A stretch of 64,000 bases of DNA from Oscillospiraceae bacterium (lineage in GTDB: Bacteria > Bacillota > Clostridia > Oscillospirales > Oscillospiraceae), in the NCBI GenBank assembly GCA_017535635.1, contig JAFXTU010000059.1, positions 1 to 64,000 of the forward strand, given 5' to 3'. The notes under the pieces were generated by a model. It was not told the origin of the DNA and made no database searches. It worked only from the letters and a program-made list of their open reading frames with translations. Positions 1 through 8,269 of this stretch are shown here, one piece after another. Every line of letters starts with the position of its first letter. Position 1 is the first letter of the stretch. The position numbers and the translations under genes are program-made.

Positions 1-40
1 CAAAGGCGACCTTTGACCATGTTCTAAAACAGACGCACTC

Positions 41-439
41 TTGGTGGCAAACCGTCCCCCGGCCTTGCTCCGCAGTTCCAGCTTACCACCTTTTTCATCC
101 ATTGTGTGCGTGGCTTTTTTGACGCTTCATGCGGTGTTCTCCACCATTGCCCTGGTCCTCTCCTTCCTGGCCAAAAGCTATACGGACGCGCCGCGCTTCA
201 CCTCCTATATCATCACGCCCATGTCCTTCCTCTGCAACACCTTCTTTTCTACGGAGCAGATGCCCTCGGGCTTCCGGCAGGTAATCTCCATCCTGCCTCT
301 CAGCCAGGCCAGCGGAATGATCCGCGCCGTAGCCCACGGAGAGGAGGCCGGTCTGTTCGGCTTTGCGGTGCTGGCGGCCTATCTCCTGGTCTTCGGTCTG
401 CTCTCGGTGTGGTTCATCTATCGAAAGAAAAACCTTTGA
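41..439 (+). CDS. ABC-2 type transporter permease, C-terminal part (partial or disrupted)
   Basis: About 132 residues with three hydrophobic segments ending in the positively charged tail YRKKNL. The stretch containing FLAKSYTDAPRF, a TPMSFLCNTFFS segment and the motif ILPLSQASGMIR matches the C-terminal half of ABC-2/NodJ-type export permeases. A full permease has about 250 residues, so the N-terminal half is missing. In this frame a TGA lies at 14-16, and the first 25 residues (Pro/Ser/Arg-rich) do not look like membrane protein, so the gene may be frameshifted or rearranged near the window start rather than simply cut by it. The start is arbitrary. It is followed 21 bp later by the CbiK-like gene, suggesting co-transcription. 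Confidence 0.55.
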   Translation: MVANRPPALLRSSSLPPFSSIVCVAFLTLHAVFSTIALVLSFLAKSYTDAPRFTSYIITPMSFLCNTFFSTEQMPSGFRQVISILPLSQASGMIRAVAHGEEAGLFGFAVLAAYLLVFGLLSVWFIYRKKNL

Positions 440-460
440 GTTACGGAAAGGATACATACC

Positions 461-1237
461 ATGAGTAAAGCCCTGCTGGTGGTCAGCTTCGGCACCTCTT
501 ATGCCGAAACAAGAAAGAAAACCATTGAAGCGCTGGAAGGCGCACTTGCCTCCGCTTTCCCGGAACGAAAGGCATACCGGGCCTGGACCAGTTCCATCAT
601 CCGAAAAAAGCTTCTTCGAACGGAGGGGCTGCAGATCGACTCCGTGGAGGAAGCCATGGAGCGGATGCTCTCCCAGGGGGTGACCGATCTTCTGGTCCAG
701 CCCACTCACATGATGATCGGAGAAGAGTATCAGAAGGCCGTGGAGGGCATCAAAGCTTTTCAGGGTCGCTTTTCCCGCCTGGCCCTGGGGACGCCCTTGC
801 TCACTTCGGAGGAGGATCTTAGGCGGATGGCGAAGGTCCTGGAGGAAAGCTTTCCCCAGGTCAAAGAGAATGAGCTGCTGGCCCTGATGGGCCATGGAAG
901 CGCAGTTGCAGAGCCGAATCCCTATGTGATCGTCAATCGCGCGCTGGCTGCGGACGGTTACAGTCGCTTCCAGATCGGAACCGTGGAATTTGAGCCTGGC
1001 TTTGAACCTTTGCTGGAGGCAGCGCGGGCCGGAAAACCGGAGAAGATCTGGCTTGCTCCCTTTATGGTGGTGGCGGGAGACCATGCCTGCAACGATATGG
1101 CCGGAGAGGAGGACTCCTGGGCCTCCCGCTTCCAGGCGGCGGGATTTGAAACGGTCAGTCTTCTCCGGGGTCTGGGCGAATACAGCGCCGTTCAGGACAT
1201 GTACGTATCTCACGCCAGGGAAGCCGTCGTTCTATGA
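461..1237 (+). CDS. cbiK: Sirohydrochlorin cobaltochelatase CbiK-type (class II chelatase)
   Basis: 258 residues, the normal CbiK length, predicted cytosolic with no signal peptide. CbiK inserts Co2+ into sirohydrochlorin in anaerobic B12 synthesis. The N-terminus has the family signature LLVVSFGTSYAETR, and the two metal-binding histidines are present as H145 (LMGHGS) and H208 (VAGDHACNDMAG), matching the Salmonella CbiK positions. A GAAAGG ribosome site precedes ATG 461. The stop overlaps the next start (ATGA, 1234-1237). No other cobalamin genes are visible. The neighbours are an export permease and a NEAT-like surface protein, so a role in haem or other tetrapyrrole metal handling is possible (inference). 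Confidence 0.88.
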   Translation: MSKALLVVSFGTSYAETRKKTIEALEGALASAFPERKAYRAWTSSIIRKKLLRTEGLQIDSVEEAMERMLSQGVTDLLVQPTHMMIGEEYQKAVEGIKAFQGRFSRLALGTPLLTSEEDLRRMAKVLEESFPQVKENELLALMGHGSAVAEPNPYVIVNRALAADGYSRFQIGTVEFEPGFEPLLEAARAGKPEKIWLAPFMVVAGDHACNDMAGEEDSWASRFQAAGFETVSLLRGLGEYSAVQDMYVSHAREAVVL

Positions 1238-2334
1238 ACCGATTTCTGAACCGGGGAACACGACTTCTTCGCCTGACTGCTTTGGTCCTGCTGCTGATCC
1301 TCTTCCTGTCCCTTCCCTCCGCCGCTGAAACGGAGGACCAGACGGACGAACAGGAGAAGACCATTGCGGAGCGGGCAGCAGAGGCGCAGAAGGACATCCG
1401 CTCCCGCTCCGTGGGACAATACGGGATGCTGCCGGTCTATGGACGGGACATTCAGGACGGGAGCTATCCTGTCCGGGTGGATTCCAGCTCGGCCTTTTTC
1501 CGCATCCTGGATGCGCAGCTGACCGTGGACGGCGAAGAACTGAGCGTGAAGATCACCGTCTCCAGTCTCAGCTATCTCTACGTCTTTCCAGGCTCGGCGG
1601 AGGAAGCGGAGCGGGCGCCGGAGGGAGAATACATTTCCTACGAGGAAGACAGCGGCCACGCCGTATTTACGCTTCCCATCGAGGCTCTGGATACCCCGGT
1701 CCCCTGCGCGGCCTACAGCAAGCGGCGCAAGCGCTGGTATGACCGGGAGCTGGTTTTCTACGCCTCCTCTCTTCCGGAGGACGTCCTCCGCCTGGAGCTG
1801 CCGGACTACGAGCTGATCGAAGCGGCCATCCGCGCCTATGACGCGGGTCCTCTGGAGGAATCTCGGCCTTCCGCTCCCCACAAGCTTCCGGAGCCGGTCT
1901 CACTCCCCCGCTCGGACGGAGAATACTCCATCGAGGTCAACATGGTGGGCGGCAGCGGACGGGCCGCCATCTCTTCACCCACGCTGCTGATCGTCCGGGA
2001 CGGAAAAGCCTATGCCCGTCTCCTGTGGAGCAGCCCCAACTACGACTACATGATCCTGGAGGAGGAGGTCTATCACAACTTGAGCACCGACGGCGGCAAC
2101 TCCACCTTTGAGATCCCCATCACGGTGATGGACAAGGGGATGCCGGTCATTGCGGATACCACTGCCATGGGAGACCCGGTGGAGATCGAGTACACCCTCA
2201 CCTTCTACGCCGAGAGCATCGGCGATAAGGGGATGATCCCCCAGGAGGCGGCGAAAAAGGTGCTCCTGGTGGCGGCGGTCATCATCGTCCTGGGCGGAGT
2301 GCTGAACTGGCTTTTGAAAAAGAAACGGAAATGA
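1234..2334 (+). CDS. Membrane-anchored protein with two NEAT-like domains
   Basis: 366 residues: signal peptide (LTALVLLLILFLSLPSAAA-type, about residues 13-32), two beta-rich repeats, then a C-terminal membrane helix (about 342-360) and KKKRK tail, giving an extracytoplasmic protein held in the membrane. The second repeat (about 230-330) has YSIEVNMVGGSGRA, LLWSSPNYDYMI and STFEIPITVMD, a pattern seen in Clostridial proteins related to iron-transport-associated (NEAT) haem-binding domains. The first repeat (about 80-180) has the related SLSYLYVF and HAVFTLPIEALDTP blocks. Translationally coupled to the CbiK-like gene by a 4-bp overlap. Haem or corrin binding is inferred from fold-like motifs only; the ligand is unknown. 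Confidence 0.55.
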   Translation: MNRFLNRGTRLLRLTALVLLLILFLSLPSAAETEDQTDEQEKTIAERAAEAQKDIRSRSVGQYGMLPVYGRDIQDGSYPVRVDSSSAFFRILDAQLTVDGEELSVKITVSSLSYLYVFPGSAEEAERAPEGEYISYEEDSGHAVFTLPIEALDTPVPCAAYSKRRKRWYDRELVFYASSLPEDVLRLELPDYELIEAAIRAYDAGPLEESRPSAPHKLPEPVSLPRSDGEYSIEVNMVGGSGRAAISSPTLLIVRDGKAYARLLWSSPNYDYMILEEEVYHNLSTDGGNSTFEIPITVMDKGMPVIADTTAMGDPVEIEYTLTFYAESIGDKGMIPQEAAKKVLLVAAVIIVLGGVLNWLLKKKRK

Positions 2335-2340
2335 GAAAAA

Positions 2341-2366
2341 GACCGCAGGGCTTTCGCCCTGCGGTC
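2341..2366 (+). terminator. Rho-independent terminator after the NEAT-like gene
   Basis: Perfect 11-bp stem (gaccgcagggc / gccctgcggtc) with a TTTC loop, 6 bp after the stop codon. An A-run lies upstream, so it may also serve the convergent SDR gene. Confidence 0.8.
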
Positions 2367-2390
2367 ACCGGTTTATTCAGGAATCAGTTT

Positions 2391-3392
2391 TCAGTCCTTC
2401 TTCACGAACTCAAAAGCGGGAACCTGCTCCTGCTGCTCGTAGATCGGGTTGTAGATGTTGCCGCGGAACACGGTGGCGAAGCCCGGGGTGAGGGGCTCGT
2501 CGGGGAAGGCGCGGAGGATGGCGTTCATGCTCAGCTCCCAGCCGGACTTGAAGTCCACATGGGTGAGGATGAACTTGTCGCCCCGCTTGATGCCGCGGAC
2601 CACACGCTCGCCGGCGTCGTCGGGATCCCGGGAGAGCTTGCTGAAGTCGATGGGATTGCCGTTCTCGTCCTTCGGGGGCTCGAACTTGGGCATGGGCAGG
2701 GGCTTGCCGTCCTTGTCCTTGGGAATCTCGAACTTGGGCGCCTTGGGCACGGCGTCCTCGCCCAGGTGCTTGCGGAGCACTTCCTGAGAGCTGGTGCCCA
2801 GGTTCGTGGAGTAGGGGCCGGGGCAGAAGGCGGCGGATCCAACGTTGGTGCCCTCCAGCTCCATGGCCAGCTCTTCCATCAGGGTAATGACGGCCATCTT
2901 CAGAGAGTCGTACATGGGGAAGCCCTTCACCGGGAAAATGCCGGACATGGAGGCGGTGGAAACGACGTAGCCGCCCTCGCCGTGCTTGGTGATGCGGGGA
3001 AGGATGGTGCCGATGCCGTTCAGGATGCCGCGGTAGTTGACGTCGATGCAGAGGTCGATGGTCTTCCAGTCGAACTCGCCGGTGGTCAGCCTGGGCTCGG
3101 CGTTGCCGATGCCGGCATTGTTCACCAGAACATGGATGTTGCCGAACTTGGCTTCCGTCTCGTCGGCGGCCTTGACATAGCCCTCACGGTCGGTCACGTC
3201 CAGGCAGATGCCGTGGGCCGGGAAGCCGTGGCTCTTGAACCAGGGCAGGGCCTCGTCGATGGCGCTCTGGCGGAAGTCGGCGATGACGACGTTCATGCCC
3301 TCCCGGGCGCAGGCCTTGGCGATGCCCAGGCCCATGCCGCTGGCGCCGCCGGTGATAAATGCGGTTTTTCCCTTCAGGTCGATAAAGCTCAT
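2391..3392 (-). CDS. Short-chain dehydrogenase/reductase (SDR) family oxidoreductase
   Basis: 333 residues. Classical SDR: NAD(P)-binding TGGASGMG (residues 14-21), the NNAG motif, catalytic Ser in STASMSG and the YDSLK (YxxxK) pair, so it should be an active NAD(P)H oxidoreductase; the substrate is not evident. An upstream reading-frame extension exists, but GGAGGT at 3399-3404 sits 6 nt from ATG 3392 and fixes this start. About 60-80 residues longer than typical SDRs: after the catalytic region an insert carries two near copies of PKFExPKDxxGxP (PKFEIPKDKDGKP and PKFEPPKDENGNP). Single-gene transcript with its own promoter, convergent with the NEAT-like gene. Confidence 0.85.
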   Translation of the reverse strand: MSFIDLKGKTAFITGGASGMGLGIAKACAREGMNVVIADFRQSAIDEALPWFKSHGFPAHGICLDVTDREGYVKAADETEAKFGNIHVLVNNAGIGNAEPRLTTGEFDWKTIDLCIDVNYRGILNGIGTILPRITKHGEGGYVVSTASMSGIFPVKGFPMYDSLKMAVITLMEELAMELEGTNVGSAAFCPGPYSTNLGTSSQEVLRKHLGEDAVPKAPKFEIPKDKDGKPLPMPKFEPPKDENGNPIDFSKLSRDPDDAGERVVRGIKRGDKFILTHVDFKSGWELSMNAILRAFPDEPLTPGFATVFRGNIYNPIYEQQEQVPAFEFVKKD

Positions 3393-3430
3393 GTTCATAC
3401 CTCCAAAAAGTGTTTTCTTTTGATGGTCAT

Positions 3431-3460
3431 ATTCTACAACCAGGCGGCGCTCTCTGTCAA
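3431..3460 (-). promoter_or_regulatory. Sigma-A-type promoter for the SDR gene
   Basis: On the minus strand TTGACA (3455-3460), 18-bp spacer, TAGAAT (3431-3436), about 30 bp upstream of the SDR ribosome site. Confidence 0.7.
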
Positions 3461-3490
3461 GCGTTATGGACACTTTGGCGCAAAGAACCC

Positions 3491-3519
3491 TTGCCTTTCC
3501 CCTTCTGCCGTGCTAAAGT
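3491..3519 (+). promoter_or_regulatory. Candidate sigma-A promoter for mutY-ridA
   Basis: TTGCCT (3491-3496), 17-bp spacer, TAAAGT (3514-3519), just upstream of mutY and divergent from the SDR promoter. Confidence 0.45.
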
Positions 3520-3540
3520 GGGGCGAAAGGTCGGATCATT

Positions 3541-4602
3541 TTGGAGCTTGAAAGGCAAATCCCGCAGCTGCTGCTTCCCTGGTACGATAAGGCCAAACGC
3601 CCCCTGCCCTGGCGAGCGGATCAGGAACCTTACCACGTCTGGATCAGTGAGGTCATGTGCCAGCAGACCCGGGTGGAGGCCGTCAAGGGATACTATCTCC
3701 GTTTTCTGAAGGCATTGCCCGGGATCCGGGAGCTGGCCGCCTGCCCGGAGGATGAGCTGCACAAGCTTTGGGAGGGCCTGGGCTACTATTCCAGGGCCAG
3801 AAACCTGAAGCGGGCTGCGGAGATCATCGCAAACGATCATGACGGACAGTTTCCCACGGACTATGCGTCCATCCGCGCTCTTCCCGGCATCGGGGACTAC
3901 ACCGCCGCCGCCATCGCCTCCATCTGCTTTGATCTTCCCTGCCCCGCCGTGGACGGGAATGTGCTGCGGGTCGTCACCCGACTCACGGCCTCCCGGCTGG
4001 ACGTCACCCAGGAGGCGACGAAAGCGGAGGTGCGGGAGGCTCTGCGTCCCTTATACTCTAACGCGCCCTGCTCAGAGCTGACCCAGGCGTTCATGGAGCT
4101 GGGAGCCCTGGTCTGCGTCCCGAACCACGAGCCGAAATGCCCGGAATGTCCTCTGCGAAGCCTCTGCGCCTCATCCGATGGGGGATTATGGAAAGAGATC
4201 CCGGTGAAAAGCCCGAAAAAGCCCCGAAAAACCGAGGTCTTTACCGTCTTTCTCCTTAACTGCGGCGGGCGTTTCGCCCTGCGCCGCCGGGAGGAAAAGG
4301 GATTGCTGGCCGGTCTCTGGGAATTCCCGAATCTCTCCGGAAGGCTGGGAGCGCAGGATGCGCTGGACACGGCGAAGGACTGGGGCTGCCGTCCCAGGAC
4401 ACTTCTGCGGCAGACGGAACGAAACCACATTTTTACTCACCGGAATTGGGAGCTTCCCGCCTTTCTGATCCTTTGTGAAGAGATGCCTGATGCATTCACC
4501 TGGGCTGACATCCCGGAGATAGAGGATCTCTATTCCCTGCCCACCGCATTCCGTCAGTTTATGGAAGATATCCGCATAGAACCTGAAGGAGGTACATCAT
4601 GA
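3541..4602 (+). CDS. mutY: A/G-specific adenine DNA glycosylase MutY
   Basis: 353 residues, usual MutY length; removes adenine opposite 8-oxoguanine in base excision repair. Seen in order: catalytic Glu37 in WISEVMCQQTR, helix-hairpin-helix LPGIGDY (114-120), catalytic Asp138 in AVDGN, the 4Fe-4S cluster ligands C192, C200, C203 and C209, and a C-terminal NUDIX-like 8-oxoG recognition domain (about 225-350). The start is TTG with GAAAGG 11 nt upstream; no better ATG lies before the conserved LLPWYDKAKRPLPWR block. The stop overlaps the ridA start (ATGA). Confidence 0.93.
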   Translation: MELERQIPQLLLPWYDKAKRPLPWRADQEPYHVWISEVMCQQTRVEAVKGYYLRFLKALPGIRELAACPEDELHKLWEGLGYYSRARNLKRAAEIIANDHDGQFPTDYASIRALPGIGDYTAAAIASICFDLPCPAVDGNVLRVVTRLTASRLDVTQEATKAEVREALRPLYSNAPCSELTQAFMELGALVCVPNHEPKCPECPLRSLCASSDGGLWKEIPVKSPKKPRKTEVFTVFLLNCGGRFALRRREEKGLLAGLWEFPNLSGRLGAQDALDTAKDWGCRPRTLLRQTERNHIFTHRNWELPAFLILCEEMPDAFTWADIPEIEDLYSLPTAFRQFMEDIRIEPEGGTS

Positions 4603-4973
4603 AAAAAGCGATCGTCAGCAACAATGCCCCCGCCGCCATCGGCCCCTATTCCCAGGCCATCCGCTCCGGCGGGATGCTCTACGTCTCCGGGATGCTGGGC
4701 ATCGACCCGGCAAGCGGAGAATTGAAAGAAGGCGTCCTTGATCAGGCGGAGCAGGCGCTGAAGAACCTTGCCGCCGTACTCAAGGAAGCCGGAACGGACA
4801 CCTCCGCCGTAGTGAAGACCACCGTGTTTATCACAGACATGGGCTCCTTCGGCGCGGTGAACGAGCTCTACGCCAAATACTTCACCGCCCCCTTCCCCGC
4901 CCGCTCCTGCGTGGAAGTGTGCAAGCTTCCCAAAGGGGGACTCTTTGAGATCGAGGCCATCGCGGAGCTGTAA
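4599..4973 (+). CDS. ridA: RidA family 2-iminobutanoate/2-iminopropanoate deaminase
   Basis: 124 residues, full RidA/YjgF length. Hydrolyses reactive enamine/imine intermediates released by PLP enzymes, as a cytosolic trimer. Conserved IGPYSQA near the N-terminus, the substrate-binding Arg102 in FPARSCVEV and the C-terminal EIEAIA with Glu119 are all present, as in active RidA. GGAGGT precedes the ATG, which overlaps the mutY stop by 4 bp, so the two are a translationally coupled operon. Confidence 0.93.
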   Translation: MKKAIVSNNAPAAIGPYSQAIRSGGMLYVSGMLGIDPASGELKEGVLDQAEQALKNLAAVLKEAGTDTSAVVKTTVFITDMGSFGAVNELYAKYFTAPFPARSCVEVCKLPKGGLFEIEAIAEL

Positions 4974-4996
4974 GGCTCCGCCTGATAGAAACGCAT

Positions 4997-5038
4997 CACC
5001 CGCCCGGTGTCTCCAAGACTGGAGACGCCGGGCGGGTG
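4997..5038 (+). terminator. Terminator after mutY-ridA, possibly bidirectional
   Basis: Long GC stem (cacccgcccgg / ccgggcgggtg plus inner gtctcc / ggagac) with an AAGACT loop, followed by CATTATTTC. It lies between convergent ridA and the ABC exporter gene. Confidence 0.75.
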
Positions 5039-5113
5039 CATTATTTCTGCGTCCGATCTGTTAAGAAAAGGAGCAGCCTTTTTGCGCACGATATTACTGA
5101 ACAACGGCTGCCC

Positions 5114-6871
5114 TCATTTCACGTAGTTCTCCGCTTGTCGCCTGAACATCTCGGCGTACTTGCCGCCCAATGCCATCAGTTCCTCATGGCTCCCCTGCTC
5201 TGCCACTTCCCCGTCGCTGATGAGGTAGATCCGGTCCGCGTCCCGGATGGTGCTGAGGCGGTGGGCGATCATGATGGTGGTGGTATTCGACACGTCGAAC
5301 ATCAGCTTGGTCATCTTATATTCCGCCAGGGGATCCAGGGCGCTGGAGGGCTCGTCCAGGATCAGAACGCCGAAATCGTCCATCAGCAGCCGGGCCAAAG
5401 CAAGCTTCTGTGTCTCGCCCCCGGAGAGCATGACGCCGTCCTCCATGAACTCCCGGGAAACCGTCTGATCCAGGTCCTCCAGCCGATCCAGCCCCACGGT
5501 TTTCAGGGCTTTCAGCCGCTCCTCGTCGCTGGCCTCCGGGTTGTAATACTGAAGGTTTTCACGAAGCGTCAGGGCGTAGAGATTGGCGTCCTGAAAGGCG
5601 ATGCCCACTCGCCTGCGCAGCTCGTGTACGTCCCATTCGTTGATCGGTCTGCCATTGTATAGGATCACTCCTTCGCCCACATCGTAGAGCCGCAGCAGCA
5701 GCTTTGCCAGGGTGGATTTGCCCGCCCCGTTTTCCCCCACGATGCCGATCTTCTCCCCCGGCGCGATCTTCAGGCTCAGGTGCTTCAGGCAGAAGTCTGC
5801 CTCGGGGTAGGCGAAGCTCACGTCCCTGAGCTCCAGTGAAAAGGGTCCCTTCGGCGGCTTCTCCCCCTTCGACGGCTCGATGACGCTGGGAAGATCGAAG
5901 AACTCCCTGGCCTGCTCCGCCTGGATGGCGGTCCGGGCCATATCCGTGAAGATGCCGAACAGCTCGCGCAGCTGGCTTGAAAGAGTGGTGCTGGCGGCAA
6001 TGAGGGCGGCGTAGTCGCCGATGCTGCCGATCTTTCCGCTGCTGATGCCCCACACCACGTAGGCGATGGTCCCCAGGGTGGTAGCGTGGTTAAGCAGGTT
6101 GATGACGAGGCTGACGGCTGCCCGCGGCCGGAAAAAGCGCACATAGGCGCTCTTGATCCAACCGATGTACCTGTCCACCCAGCCCAGCACGTAGGCCCCC
6201 ATGCTGCTGACCTTCATATCCGCGGCGTACTGCCGCTCCTGGAGCATCCGGGAGCCATAGCTGATGCCCCGGTTCTTTTCCGTCAGCTCCCGGCTCATCT
6301 GCATTTCATACTTGACGTTTTTCAGGCCCACGAGCACCTGCGCGACGGTGCCCACGACGACAATCAGCACTACCCAGGGCCCCAGCAGGGCAATGACGGC
6401 GAACATGGCCGCGCTGGTCAGCAAGGCGCCCAGGAGGGTCACAAAGCTGTAAACGATGTTTTGGGAGCCGGTGGCGAACTGCTGGTAGGTCAGCTGGTAT
6501 TTCGCGTAGTATTCCGGCTTATCCAGGAAACGGTAATCCGTAGCGATGCTCTGCCCGAGGATCAGCTTCGTGATGGAGAGGGAGAACTCCGCCTGCTTGA
6601 TCTGAAAACCTAAGTTCAGGAGGCTGGTCGCCAAGCTCACCGCCAGCTGCGCCAGGATCAGCAGTCCCACCTTCAGGATAATCCTGCCCACCGGCGTTCC
6701 GTTCAGGAGCCCGTCGATGGCCACCTTGGGCGTGGCCACCGTGACCAGGGAATTCACCAGAGTGGGGAGCGCCTGAACGACCAGCATCAGCAGCAGGAGT
6801 ACCTTCCCGTACTTAACGGCAGGTCGAAGGAGAAACATAATGTTGCCCACGGTGCGTTTCAGCTTTTTCAT
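5114..6871 (-). CDS. ABC exporter half-transporter (fused membrane and ATPase domains)
   Basis: 585 residues, type I ABC exporter architecture: transmembrane domain (about 1-330, hydrophobic helices starting near residue 20) and nucleotide-binding domain (about 345-585). Motifs seen: Walker A GENGAGKST, Q-loop FQDANLYALT, signature LSGGETQ, Walker B VLILDEPSSALD, H-loop AHRLST. It has no partner half-transporter next door, so it probably works as a homodimer exporting lipid, drug or peptide; the substrate cannot be told. GGAGG precedes ATG 6871. Monocistronic, with its own promoter. Confidence 0.88.
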   Translation of the reverse strand: MKKLKRTVGNIMFLLRPAVKYGKVLLLLMLVVQALPTLVNSLVTVATPKVAIDGLLNGTPVGRIILKVGLLILAQLAVSLATSLLNLGFQIKQAEFSLSITKLILGQSIATDYRFLDKPEYYAKYQLTYQQFATGSQNIVYSFVTLLGALLTSAAMFAVIALLGPWVVLIVVVGTVAQVLVGLKNVKYEMQMSRELTEKNRGISYGSRMLQERQYAADMKVSSMGAYVLGWVDRYIGWIKSAYVRFFRPRAAVSLVINLLNHATTLGTIAYVVWGISSGKIGSIGDYAALIAASTTLSSQLRELFGIFTDMARTAIQAEQAREFFDLPSVIEPSKGEKPPKGPFSLELRDVSFAYPEADFCLKHLSLKIAPGEKIGIVGENGAGKSTLAKLLLRLYDVGEGVILYNGRPINEWDVHELRRRVGIAFQDANLYALTLRENLQYYNPEASDEERLKALKTVGLDRLEDLDQTVSREFMEDGVMLSGGETQKLALARLLMDDFGVLILDEPSSALDPLAEYKMTKLMFDVSNTTTIMIAHRLSTIRDADRIYLISDGEVAEQGSHEELMALGGKYAEMFRRQAENYVK

Positions 6872-6898
6872 TGGCAGGCCTCCTCTCCGTTTGTGTTG

Positions 6899-6927
6899 AT
6901 TCTAACAGGCCAAATATTGCGAGTCAA
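6899..6927 (-). promoter_or_regulatory. Sigma-A-type promoter for the ABC exporter
   Basis: Minus strand TTGACT (6922-6927), 17-bp spacer, TAGAAT (6899-6904), about 28 bp upstream of the start codon. Confidence 0.65.
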
Positions 6928-6973
6928 ACAACTGTATGTTGAATGATTCTCTTTTCTGTATACTATTACAGAC

Positions 6974-7019
6974 AGTCCGGCGGAGGGCTCGTTCAAAAGA
7001 TCCGGACCTCCGCCGGACT
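6974..7019 (-). terminator. Stem-loop terminator after the XRE/TPR-like regulator
   Basis: Perfect 13-bp inverted repeat (agtccggcggagg / cctccgccggact) with a 20-nt loop just downstream of the minus-strand regulator stop. The following T content is modest, so termination strength is uncertain. Confidence 0.55.
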
Positions 7020-7033
7020 TGCGCCGGGACGCT

Positions 7034-8182
7034 TTATCCTTCCGTCGTCTGCGCCTCCACCTTCTCCCGGAGGGCCCGGAACACCGCCTCTTCCCGCAGG
7101 GGTTCCAGCTCCGGGTGGTCCAGATGTCGGAGAAGACGCTTCATTTGATAACGCAGGAAATCCTCCCCTGCCGGTTCCTGAGCTAAGGAATGGCGGAATA
7201 AGGCCGTCTCTACGGATTTTGCCTGCCCTGCCAAATGGACCTCCAGCTCGTAATCACACATTCGCAGGAGCCAGCCGAGGGCTTCCTCCCTCCGCCCCAG
7301 CCCCAGGCAGGCCCGGGCCGCCTGCTGCATCAGATTCCCAGTGTCCCGGTCATGCAAAGGCGGCAGCGCCGTCTCCCGGCCGCAAAGAAGAGGAATGAGT
7401 TTCAGGGCTGTTTCCGCACATTCCAGGGCAAGGCCCGGCTGCCTCTGGACCAGATAGTTTTCCGCCTGGTTCCCGGCAGTGTCCAACAAAAAGGCCGCCG
7501 CCATGGCGCTGCTGGTGATCAGATGATACCGCTCCAGCTGCGTATTTCCCAAAAGGTGGTACAGCCTTGCCAGCCAGGGCGTTCTCAGGCTGTCCCAGTA
7601 ATTGAGCGCGTCCCCGGCCAGGGTCAGCGCCCGCTCCCCTTCCCCGGCCATAACCAGCAGCTCCGACAGCAGGCGATCAAAGGAAAAGCGCAGATCATGG
7701 GCTTCGGGAGCGCGCATCCGATCCGCCTGCTCCTCCGCAAAAGCCAGTGTTTTTTGCAGGACCTCCTCAGCCTGCTCTTTGCAGTACAGAAGGGACTCCG
7801 GATTCGAGATCCGGTAGCCGGTATAAAGGAAATACCAGATAAATACTTCCTGGGAGAGATGCGGTGGCAGGCCGTCTTTCACGGCGGCCTCCATCTGCCT
7901 CCAGGCGGCAAGGGCTTTCTCCGGGTCCCAGGGGTAAGCGCCCAGGCCGTCCAACGCAAGGGGCGGGGTAGTGTTGTCCATGCCGAAGAGCTCGTCCGTG
8001 GTAACGCCGAAGGTCCGGGCCAGCAGGGGCACCTGGGAGATATCCGGCAGGCTCTGCTCCGTCTCCCATTTGCTCACCGCCTGGGACGTGACGCTGATCC
8101 GCTCCGCCAGGGCTTCCTGGGTCCAGCCCCGTTCCGTCCGGAGACGCCGGATGACGCTTCCCATACTCTCGCTTGCTTTCAT
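7034..8182 (-). CDS. XRE-family transcriptional regulator with helical C-terminal domain
   Basis: 382 residues. The N-terminal helix-turn-helix (about 8-65) has TERGWTQEALAERISVTSQAVSKWETEQ split across its helices, the Cro/C1 pattern common in Clostridia. The remaining 300 residues are all-helical with TPR-like repeats (for example EGERALTLAGDALNYW, ALECAETALKLIPLL, GLGRREEALGWLLRM), likely a sensor or dimerisation domain. GGAGG lies upstream of ATG 8182. It sits 88 bp downstream of a second XRE gene with a near-identical HTH. Targets and signal unknown. Confidence 0.8.
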   Translation of the reverse strand: MKASESMGSVIRRLRTERGWTQEALAERISVTSQAVSKWETEQSLPDISQVPLLARTFGVTTDELFGMDNTTPPLALDGLGAYPWDPEKALAAWRQMEAAVKDGLPPHLSQEVFIWYFLYTGYRISNPESLLYCKEQAEEVLQKTLAFAEEQADRMRAPEAHDLRFSFDRLLSELLVMAGEGERALTLAGDALNYWDSLRTPWLARLYHLLGNTQLERYHLITSSAMAAAFLLDTAGNQAENYLVQRQPGLALECAETALKLIPLLCGRETALPPLHDRDTGNLMQQAARACLGLGRREEALGWLLRMCDYELEVHLAGQAKSVETALFRHSLAQEPAGEDFLRYQMKRLLRHLDHPELEPLREEAVFRALREKVEAQTTEG

Positions 8183-8269
8183 GGTTCAGCCTCCTTTTGT
8201 TGATCTGAGGCCAGCATAACACGCGCTCCGGCGGAATACCAGCAACTCATCCGGCAGCGGACTCAACCG

